Assembly (NCBI GenBank): GCA_036380835.1
Contig: DASVDZ010000010.1
Coordinates: 1-11,853, forward strand
Direction of reading: 5' to 3'
Length of the DNA stretch: 11,853 nt
Origin: DASQJL01 sp036380835
GTDB taxonomy: Bacteria; Eisenbacteria; RBG-16-71-46; SZUA-252
Below the pieces are notes generated by a model that made no database searches, was not told the origin of the DNA, and saw only the letters and a list, made by a program, of their open reading frames with translations. The position numbers and the translations under genes are program-made. Positions 6,108 through 11,853 of the stretch are shown here, piece after piece. The first letter of the stretch is position 1. Each line of letters opens with the position of its first letter.

Positions 6108-6641
6108 ATGCCTGCACGGAAGAAAGCCGCCAGGAAGTCCGCTCGGAAGCCGGCCCGGAAGAAGGCCGCGAAGCGCGCGCCCGCGTCGAAGAAGGCGGCC
6201 CGCCCGAAGGCCGCGCCCAAGAAGGCCGCGCCGGCGCGCCCGGCCGCGCCGCCGGCGGTTCCGAGCGCGATCGGATTGATGAGCCACCACTCCGACTTCA
6301 CCACCCACAACCTCGACGGCATCCGGCGGTTCTACGTGGAGCTGCTCGGATTCTCCAAGCACGACGTCGACCCGAAGATGAACTACCTCTACATCCAGAC
6401 CGGGAACACGTCGAGCCTCGGCTTCATGCCGCCGATGCCGGGGATGGGCGAGCCGACCCCGGCGAAGGAGCCGACGCTCTACTTCATGGTCAAGAACGTC
6501 GACCAGGCCTACGCGAACCTCGCCGCCAAGGGCGTGATGTTCGAGGGGCCGCCGGCCGACATGCCGTGGGGCCATCGGGTGGTCTCGACGGTGGATCCGG
6601 AGGGGCGCCGCGTGATGCTCGCCACCCCCAAGCGGACCTAG
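6108..6641 (+). CDS. VOC-fold (glyoxalase/bleomycin-resistance type) protein with histone-H1-like basic tail
   Basis: This 177-residue protein has two parts. Residues 1-54 contain only M, P, A, R, K, S and V, with 19 Lys/Arg and no acidic residue, and KKAA recurs at 18, 28 and 38. This resembles the C-terminal tails of histone H1 and bacterial H1-like or AlgP-like proteins and probably binds nucleic acid. Residues 57-174 form a vicinal-oxygen-chelate domain: the strand ending in NLDGIRRFYVELLGF (68-82), LYFMVKNVDQAYANLAAKG (124-142) and DPEGRRVML (163-171). By alignment the three usual metal positions are H61, T123 and M170, so a normal metal site looks absent. The start at 6108 is chosen because AAGGAGG (6096-6102) precedes it closely, and an upstream in-frame ATG has no such site. 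The gene is first in a sugar operon, 34 nt before tal. The function is unknown. Confidence 0.85.
   Translation: MPARKKAARKSARKPARKKAAKRAPASKKAARPKAAPKKAAPARPAAPPAVPSAIGLMSHHSDFTTHNLDGIRRFYVELLGFSKHDVDPKMNYLYIQTGNTSSLGFMPPMPGMGEPTPAKEPTLYFMVKNVDQAYANLAAKGVMFEGPPADMPWGHRVVSTVDPEGRRVMLATPKRT
6159..6248 (+). repeat. 30-nt periodic repeat coding for KKAA decapeptides
   Basis: AAGAAGGCCGCG occurs at 6159-6170 and 6219-6230, and the variant AAGAAGGCGGCC at 6189-6200, exactly 30 nt apart each time. Each unit encodes KKAA followed by six residues rich in Pro, Ala, Arg and Lys. An isolated KKAA also occurs at residues 5-8. The repeat makes up the second half of the basic tail. Confidence 0.75.
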
Positions 6642-6675
6642 GACCGATCCCCCACCCGTACCGAGGAGCCATCGC

Positions 6676-7821
6676 ATGAAGCGATCCCCCTGCGTCACCC
6701 TGCACGAGCTCGGACAGAGCGTCTGGCTCGACACCATCAACGACGGGTTGATCCAGTCCGGAGAGCTGTCCCGCTGGATCGCGGAGGGCTCGGTCTACGG
6801 CGTGACGTCGAATCCCACCATCTTCAAGACGGCGATCGGCGGGGGCCAGTACTCCTACCCCGCCGAAATCGCCCGCCTCGCGTCCGCCGGGAAGACGGCG
6901 GAGCAGATCTACGACGAGCTGGCGGTGCGCGACATCACGCGCACCGCCGATCTGCTCGCGGAGACGTTCCGCGCCGGAAGCGGCCGCGACGGGTTCGTGA
7001 GCCTCGAGGTGCCCCCGGCGCTCGGGGGCGATACGGCCGCGACGATCGCCGAGGCGCGGCGCCTCTGGAAGCTCGTCCAGCGCCCGAATCTGTTCGTGAA
7101 GGTGCCGGGCACCCCGGCCGGGATCCCGGCCATCGAGGCGCTGATCGCGGAGGGGATCAGCATCAACGTCACGCTCCTCTTCTCCCGCGCGCAGGTCGGA
7201 GACGCCGCGCGGGCGTACCGCCGAGGCATCGAACGCCGCCTCGAACGGGGCGAATCGATCGCGGGCGTCCACTCGGTCGCGAGCCTCTTCGTGAGCCGCC
7301 TCGACACCTCGGTCGACAAGGAGATCGACGCGAAGGCGAAGGGAGCCGCGTCCGACGCCGAGCGGAGGCGGCTCGCCGCCCTTCGCGGCACGGCCGCCGT
7401 GGCCAACGCGCTCGACGTCTGGGAGGAGTATCGCGCGCAATTCTTCGGCGCGGCGTTCGAGCCGCTCCGGGCCCGCGGGGCGCGCCCCCAATGGCTCCTC
7501 TGGGCCAGCACCGGCACGAAGGACCGGGCGTACTCGGACCTCAAGTACGTCGAGGAGCTGGCCGGCCCCGACACGATCAACACGATGCCGCGAGAGACCC
7601 TCGAGGCGCTGCTCGACCACGGGACCGTGGCGGGGAACCGGCTCGACCCGGAGATCGAGCCGGCGCGGGCCCGGCGCCGGGCCCTGGCCGAGGCCGGCGT
7701 CTCGCTCGAGGCGCACTGCGCGCGGCTCCTCGAGGAGGGCGTCGCGTCCTTCGCCCGATCCTTCGACGAGATGATGGACGTGATCCGCGAACGCTCCGCC
7801 GCGCTGATGCAGCGGCGCTGA
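6676..7821 (+). CDS. tal: Transaldolase
   Basis: This 381-residue transaldolase transfers a dihydroxyacetone unit between sugar phosphates (sedoheptulose-7-phosphate plus glyceraldehyde-3-phosphate to erythrose-4-phosphate plus fructose-6-phosphate). Its signatures are WLDTI with D19, GVTSNPTIF at residues 42-50, LFVKVPGT with the Schiff-base lysine K142, INVTLLFS after it, and ASTGTKD around S278-D283. The length fits the longer bacterial class seen in actinobacteria and in the N-terminal half of Tal-Pgi fusions. The ATG at 6676 has GAGGAG 7 nt upstream. The gene follows the VOC gene by 34 nt and precedes gnd by 20 nt, so it is inside the operon. It complements the nearby pgi, with which it is fused in some other bacteria. 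Confidence 0.96.
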   Translation: MKRSPCVTLHELGQSVWLDTINDGLIQSGELSRWIAEGSVYGVTSNPTIFKTAIGGGQYSYPAEIARLASAGKTAEQIYDELAVRDITRTADLLAETFRAGSGRDGFVSLEVPPALGGDTAATIAEARRLWKLVQRPNLFVKVPGTPAGIPAIEALIAEGISINVTLLFSRAQVGDAARAYRRGIERRLERGESIAGVHSVASLFVSRLDTSVDKEIDAKAKGAASDAERRRLAALRGTAAVANALDVWEEYRAQFFGAAFEPLRARGARPQWLLWASTGTKDRAYSDLKYVEELAGPDTINTMPRETLEALLDHGTVAGNRLDPEIEPARARRRALAEAGVSLEAHCARLLEEGVASFARSFDEMMDVIRERSAALMQRR

Positions 7822-7841
7822 GCGCCCCCTTCGGAGGTCAG

Positions 7842-8741
7842 ATGGAACTCGGCTTCGTCGGACTGGGACGGATGGGCAGCAACATGGTCCTCCGCCTCCT
7901 CGAGAACAAGCACCGAATCGTCGGCTGGGACCGCTCGGCGGCCGCCGTACAGGAGATCGCGGGGGCCGGCGCCGTGGGCGCGACCGGGCTGGCCGATCTC
8001 GTCGGCCGGCTCGAAGACCGCCCGCGGGCCGTCTGGGTGATGGTCCCGTCTGGCGACCCGACCGAGCAGACGATCCGCGACCTCGCCCAGGCGCTCGCCC
8101 CCGGGGACGTCGTGATCGACGGGGGCAACTCGTACTACAAAGATTCCGTCCGCCGCGCGCAGCTCCTCGCGGAACGGAAGATCCACTTCGTCGACGCCGG
8201 CACCTCGGGCGGCATCTGGGGCCGCGCGAACGGCTACTGCCTCATGGTCGGCGGCGACGAGGCGGTCTGCCGCCGGCTCGAGCCGATCTTCCGGTCGCTC
8301 GCCCCGCCGGACGGATATCTCCGGACTGGGAAGAACGGGGCGGGACACCTCGTGAAGATGATCCACAACGGGATCGAGTACGGCATGATGCAGGCGTACG
8401 CCGAGGGGTTCGAGATCCTCGCCGCCTCCCCTCACGAGCTCGATCTGCCGAGGATCGCCGCGCTCTGGCAGCACGGCAGCGTGGTCCGCTCCTGGCTTCT
8501 CGAGCTGGCCGCCTCGGCGCTCGCCGAGGATCCGAAGCTCTCCTCGGTCGCCGACTACGTGGACGATTCGGGGGAAGGGCGCTGGACGGTGATCGAGTCG
8601 ATCGAGCGGGCCGTGCCCGCCCCCGTGCTCACGCTGGCGCTCCAGACGCGGTTCCGCTCGCGCCAGGAGTCCTCGTTCGGCGGCCGCCTCCTGGCCGCCC
8701 TCCGGAACAAGTTCGGCGGCCACGCGGTGAAGACCGCGTGA
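7842..8741 (+). CDS. gnd: 6-phosphogluconate dehydrogenase (decarboxylating), short type
   Basis: This 299-residue enzyme oxidatively decarboxylates 6-phosphogluconate to ribulose-5-phosphate and CO2. The Rossmann motif GLGRMG is at residues 7-12. Other marks are DGGNS at 93-97, GTSGGIWG with S122-G124, and NGAGHLVKMIHNGIEY with the catalytic lysine K172, H175, N176 and E179. At about 300 residues it belongs to the short-chain class, which lacks the long C-terminal extension of the E. coli type. The second beta strand ends in GWDRS with D30, where NADP-dependent enzymes carry Asn-Arg, so NAD preference is inferred. ATG at 7842 has GGAGG only 4 nt upstream. The stop codon overlaps the zwf start (GTGA), so the consecutive oxidative steps are translationally coupled. 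Confidence 0.95.
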   Translation: MELGFVGLGRMGSNMVLRLLENKHRIVGWDRSAAAVQEIAGAGAVGATGLADLVGRLEDRPRAVWVMVPSGDPTEQTIRDLAQALAPGDVVIDGGNSYYKDSVRRAQLLAERKIHFVDAGTSGGIWGRANGYCLMVGGDEAVCRRLEPIFRSLAPPDGYLRTGKNGAGHLVKMIHNGIEYGMMQAYAEGFEILAASPHELDLPRIAALWQHGSVVRSWLLELAASALAEDPKLSSVADYVDDSGEGRWTVIESIERAVPAPVLTLALQTRFRSRQESSFGGRLLAALRNKFGGHAVKTA

Positions 8742-10294
8742 GCCCTGGCACCACGGCCGCGCGCGCCGACCAGGTTCCGAACCCGCTCCGCGAGGGGAGC
8801 CTCACCCTCCGCGCCGCCGAGCCGTGCACGTTCGTCGTCTTCGGCGCGACGGGGGACCTGACGCACCGGAAGCTCCTCCCCGCCCTCCTCCAGCTCTCGC
8901 GCGAGAAGACCCTCCACCCGAAGACCCTGGTGGTCGGATTCGCGCGGCGCCCTCTCGACGACGACGCCTACCGCGCCATGCTCCGTGAGGCCGTCGTGGA
9001 TCGGGCGCTCCCGGAGCACGAGACGCGGCGCTTCGAGGCGTCGCTCTTCTACCGCGCCGGCCGCTTCGAGGACCTGGAGGACTACCGCGCGCTCGGCGGT
9101 TTCCTCGAGAAGCTGGAGCGGGAGCGCGGGACCGGCGGCAACCGGATCTTCTACCTCGCCACGCCCCCGGAGGCCTACCCCGACATCCTGAGGAACCTCG
9201 GCGCCGCGGGGCTCGTCCATCCCGACGGGGAGACGGGGCCGTGGGCGCGCGTGATCGTCGAGAAGCCGTTCGGCCGCGACCTCGCCACGGCGCGCGCGCT
9301 GAACGCGCAGATCCACGCCTCCTTCCAGGAGCGGCAGGTCTTCCGCATCGACCACTACCTCGGGAAGGAGACGGTGCAGAACATCCTGGTGCTCCGTCTC
9401 GGGAACGGCATCTTCGAGCCGCTCTGGAACAACCGCTACGTCGACCACGTGCAGATCACCGTGGCGGAGTCGGTGGGCGTCGAGGGGCGCGCCAACTACT
9501 ACGAGCGCGCCGGCGTGCTCCGCGACATGCTGCAGAACCACATGCTGCAGCTCCTGACGCTGACCGCCATGGAGCCCCCCGCGCGCTTCGAGGCGGACGC
9601 GGTCCGGGACGAGAAGGTGAAGGTCCTCCGCGCGATGCCGCCCCTCTCGCCGCGCGACGTTCCGCTCCGAACGGTTCGCGCGCAGTACGGGACCGGCGCG
9701 GTCGGAGGCGAGCCGGCCCCCGCCTACCGCTCCGAGCCGGGGGTCGCGCCCGATTCGACGACCGACACGTTCCTCTCCGTGAAGCTCGAGGTGGACAACT
9801 GGCGCTGGGCCGGCGTCCCCTTCTACCTGCGCTCCGGGAAGCGGCTCCCCAAACGCGCGACCGAGATCGCCATCGCGTTCCGCCACCCCCCGTACGCGCT
9901 CTTCCGCTCCGCGGGGTGCGAGCCGATCGAGTCGAACGTGCTCCGCCTGCGGATCCAGCCCGACGAGGGGATCTCGCTCTCCTTCGGCTCCAAGTCACCG
10001 GGGCAGACCCTCCACATCGATCCCGTACGCATGGACTTCAACTACCTCACGTCCTTCGGCGCCGACCCTCCCGAGGCGTACGAGCGGCTGCTCCTCGACT
10101 GCAACCTCGGCGACCCGACGCTCTTCGCGCGCCGGGACGAGGTGGAGCTCGCGTGGGAGCACGTCGACGCGATCGCCGAGGCCTGGGCCTCGGGGGGCGG
10201 GCCGCCGGTCGTGGGCTACCCCGCCGGCTCCTGGGGACCTTCCGAGGCCGACGCCCTGATCGAGCGCGACGGCCGGCACTGGTACCGCCTGTGA
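8738..10294 (+). CDS. zwf: Glucose-6-phosphate 1-dehydrogenase
   Basis: This 518-residue enzyme oxidises glucose-6-phosphate to 6-phosphogluconolactone, producing NADPH or NADH. The dinucleotide-binding loop GATGDLTHRK is at residues 36-45, with R44 and K45 after it as in many NADP-using forms. EKPFG is at 175-179 and the family signature RIDHYLGKE at 203-211 (H206, K210). MLQNHMLQL contains the catalytic base H268, whose 62-residue spacing from H206 equals that between H178 and H240 in the Leuconostoc enzyme. The length is normal. Translation starts at GTG inside the gnd stop (GTGA) without a clear ribosome binding site, which implies coupling. The opcA start overlaps the zwf stop in the same way. 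The next genes, opcA and glk, supply its assembly factor and its substrate. Confidence 0.97.
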   Translation: MSPGTTAARADQVPNPLREGSLTLRAAEPCTFVVFGATGDLTHRKLLPALLQLSREKTLHPKTLVVGFARRPLDDDAYRAMLREAVVDRALPEHETRRFEASLFYRAGRFEDLEDYRALGGFLEKLERERGTGGNRIFYLATPPEAYPDILRNLGAAGLVHPDGETGPWARVIVEKPFGRDLATARALNAQIHASFQERQVFRIDHYLGKETVQNILVLRLGNGIFEPLWNNRYVDHVQITVAESVGVEGRANYYERAGVLRDMLQNHMLQLLTLTAMEPPARFEADAVRDEKVKVLRAMPPLSPRDVPLRTVRAQYGTGAVGGEPAPAYRSEPGVAPDSTTDTFLSVKLEVDNWRWAGVPFYLRSGKRLPKRATEIAIAFRHPPYALFRSAGCEPIESNVLRLRIQPDEGISLSFGSKSPGQTLHIDPVRMDFNYLTSFGADPPEAYERLLLDCNLGDPTLFARRDEVELAWEHVDAIAEAWASGGGPPVVGYPAGSWGPSEADALIERDGRHWYRL

Positions 10295-11433
10295 ATGGCG
10301 GGCCTCCCGCCGGGGCCGCGCCGGGACCGGACGCGGTTGGCGGATCGATCGTCCTCGCCGGCCCCCAGGGCGAACGTCCCTTCGACGCCCCCGCCATCGA
10401 GCGGGAACTTCGCGCCATGTGGAAGTCGGCCTCCTCGGAACACGGCACCGTCTATCGCGCGGCGACGTCCAACCTGATCGTCCCCATCGACGCGCCGCTC
10501 CGCGACCGGATCGCGCCGGTCCTGACGGAGGTCACGCGGCGGAATCCTTCGCGACTCGTCCAGATCGAGCGATCGGAGCGCGAGTCCCCCGACTCGAGGA
10601 GGCTCTTCGCGCGCACCACGGCGCTCTGCCACCTCCGCCCGGGGGGCGGCCTCGTCTGCAGCGAGCAGATCGTCGTCCGGTGGAGCGCGCGATCCTGCTC
10701 GCTCGTCCCGAGCGCCGTCCAGGCGCTCCTCGTCGGCGATCTCCCGGTCGTGATCCTCGCGATCGAGCCGGGCCCGCGGGCGCAGTGGCTCGCGGCGTTC
10801 GAGGGGATCGCCGATCTCAGGATCGCCGACAGCGCCACCGAGTCCGAGCCGGCGGCCATGGCGCGCCTCTGGACCGACCTTCCGGGACCGCGCCGGACGG
10901 CGCTCCACGATCTCGCGTGGGCGCGGCTCGGCGCGTGGCGGGCCCTGCTCGCGGAAGCGTTCGAGCGGCCGGAGGCCGCCGAGGTGCCGCCGGCGATCCA
11001 GGAAGTGACGATCGCCCACGGCGGGCCGGCCCCCCCCGCCGGCGCGTGGCTCCTAGCCGGCTGGCTCGCCTCGCGCCTCGGCTGGACCCCGAAGGGCGCC
11101 GCGCGCGGCCACGTGCGGCTCGCGGGACCGACGCGGCCGGTCACGATCGCGTTCGTACGCGACGAGGAGGAGACCCGGCACCTGATCCGTCGCGTCCGGA
11201 TCCGCTCCGGCGCGCCGCGCCCCTTCGACCTCTCGGTAGAGCACCGCGGCCACGATCCGGTCGCGCGGATCGAGGCCGCGGCGCCGGTCCACGCGTCGCG
11301 CGAGGCGACGTTCGCCTACCGCGATCTGGCGGGCTCGATCGTCGGCGAGATCCACCGGCACGAGCCGAACCGAACGTTCGAGGACGCCGCGCGCGTCGCG
11401 AAGGAGATGATCGCCCTATGGCCGGCGCCATGA
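10291..11433 (+). CDS. opcA: Glucose-6-phosphate dehydrogenase assembly protein OpcA
   Basis: This 380-residue protein is related to OpcA, which promotes assembly or activation of the G6PDH oligomer in cyanobacteria and is linked to zwf in actinobacteria. Recognisable parts are TSNLIVPID in the N-terminal third, NPSRLVQIE, and the core ALCHLRPGGGLVCSEQI with C113 and C123. These are followed by a third cysteine C136 and LLVGDLPVVI. DSA later in the protein matches the family. The usual aromatic WW segment after the DLPV strand is replaced by ILAIEPGP. The first 20 or so residues are Gly/Pro/Ala-rich and probably disordered. The GTG start overlaps the zwf stop by 4 nt, which fits a partner needed in fixed ratio. 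The end overlaps glk. Identification rests on these motifs and on the position after zwf. Confidence 0.88.
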   Translation: MNGGPPAGAAPGPDAVGGSIVLAGPQGERPFDAPAIERELRAMWKSASSEHGTVYRAATSNLIVPIDAPLRDRIAPVLTEVTRRNPSRLVQIERSERESPDSRRLFARTTALCHLRPGGGLVCSEQIVVRWSARSCSLVPSAVQALLVGDLPVVILAIEPGPRAQWLAAFEGIADLRIADSATESEPAAMARLWTDLPGPRRTALHDLAWARLGAWRALLAEAFERPEAAEVPPAIQEVTIAHGGPAPPAGAWLLAGWLASRLGWTPKGAARGHVRLAGPTRPVTIAFVRDEEETRHLIRRVRIRSGAPRPFDLSVEHRGHDPVARIEAAAPVHASREATFAYRDLAGSIVGEIHRHEPNRTFEDAARVAKEMIALWPAP

Positions 11434-11853
11434 TCCTGGCCTTGGACGTCGGCGGCACCAAGACGAACGTGGCGCTCTTCCCTCCCCTGGGCCGCGGCCG
11501 GGTGGGCGCCGCGTCGGCGTTCGAGAGCTACCGGAGCGGCGAGTTCCCGTCGCTCGAGGCGATGCTCGACCGGTTCGCGGCGGCGCACGGCCGCGGGATC
11601 GAGGCCGCCTCGGTCGGCTTCGCGGGCGCGGTGGCCGAGGGCCGCGGCGTCGGCACGAACATCCCCTGGGTCGCCGACGAGGGAGCGATCGCCCGCCACC
11701 TGGGTCTCCCCTCGACGCGCGTCCACGTGATGAACGACCTCGTGGCGACCGGCTACGGCATCGCCGCGCTTTCGCCCGAGGACCTGGAGCCGCTCCTCGA
11801 GGGCCGGGCCGATCCCGACGGGAACGCGGCCATCGTGGCCGCCGGAACCGGGC
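11418..11853 (+). CDS. glk: Glucokinase (N-terminal part, runs off the window)
   Basis: The visible 145 codons belong to a glucokinase of the Glk (ROK/hexokinase-fold) family, which phosphorylates glucose with ATP to give glucose-6-phosphate. Seen are the phosphate-binding LALDVGGTKTNV (DVGGTK at residues 10-15), VGFAGAV, the NIPW segment, and MNDLVATGYGI with the catalytic aspartate D107. AAGTG, the start of the next motif, falls at the window edge. Two starts are possible. ATG at 11418 has AAGGAG (11401-11406) 11 nt upstream and overlaps opcA by 16 nt. ATG at 11430 would give the 4-nt ATGA overlap seen at the other junctions but has no ribosome binding site. I prefer 11418. The gene supplies substrate to the zwf enzyme encoded in the same operon. 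Confidence 0.92.
   Translation, partial: MAGAMILALDVGGTKTNVALFPPLGRGRVGAASAFESYRSGEFPSLEAMLDRFAAAHGRGIEAASVGFAGAVAEGRGVGTNIPWVADEGAIARHLGLPSTRVHVMNDLVATGYGIAALSPEDLEPLLEGRADPDGNAAIVAAGTG

Noticed and set aside
6909..8723. A 604-codon minus-strand open frame across tal and gnd
   Set aside because: It spans two well-identified genes and their junction. Its composition changes with the underlying frame, and no domain or ribosome binding site is visible.
9241..10290. Extension of opcA upstream through zwf in the same frame (total 730 codons)
   Set aside because: The part before 10291 is a low-complexity Arg/Pro/Ala-rich shadow of zwf. OpcA homology begins only after the GTG at 10291, which overlaps the zwf stop.
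1..11853. Search for tRNA genes, CRISPR repeats, transposases, phage genes and attachment sites
   Set aside because: None was seen on either strand by eye. The window is filled by housekeeping-type genes of even base composition, with no sign of recent transfer.

Overview
The window is a GC-rich (by eye around 70%), densely coded bacterial chromosome segment. It shows no tRNA, rRNA, insertion sequence, CRISPR array or phage gene. The host looks like a Gram-negative-type bacterium, because it encodes a lipoprotein with a lipobox and an exported zinc peptidase. It carries OpcA, best known from actinobacteria and cyanobacteria, together with the long phosphoglucose isomerase form otherwise found fused to transaldolase. 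That combination fits poorly characterised high-GC phyla (Acidobacteriota, Eisenbacteria-like or Myxococcota-like lineages). This placement is inference and is not settled by the sequence.

Layout: positions 1-117 are the tail of an unidentified gene. Positions 177-2240 encode an exported M3 (thimet-oligopeptidase-like) zinc peptidase. A hemerythrin-like protein lies on the minus strand at 2265-2759, convergent with the peptidase and divergent from rpiB. rpiB (2893-3345) and pgi (3332-5107) overlap and form a small plus-strand operon. A minus-strand M48-type metalloprotease lipoprotein (5114-5920) ends 6 nt after pgi. From 6108 to the window end there is a tight plus-strand operon: a VOC-fold protein with a histone-H1-like basic tail, transaldolase, a short-type 6-phosphogluconate dehydrogenase (gnd), zwf, opcA and the first part of glucokinase (glk). 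Start-stop overlaps of 4 nt join gnd-zwf and zwf-opcA, and glk overlaps the end of opcA.

How it works together: glk makes glucose-6-phosphate, Zwf (helped by OpcA) oxidises it, and Gnd decarboxylates 6-phosphogluconate to ribulose-5-phosphate. RpiB converts that to ribose-5-phosphate, transaldolase rearranges sugar phosphates, and Pgi returns fructose-6-phosphate to glucose-6-phosphate. The window therefore holds most of an oxidative/cyclic pentose phosphate pathway. 6-phosphogluconolactonase, ribulose-5-phosphate epimerase and transketolase are not in the window.

Most unusual features: the H1-like tail with an exact 10-residue KKAA period fused to a VOC domain that appears to lack metal ligands, placed first in the sugar operon; two minus-strand genes whose best promoter matches put transcription start at or next to the ATG; and an OpcA that lacks the aromatic motif expected in its core. 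No clearly new multi-gene system was found. No gene-free stretch exceeds 187 nt.
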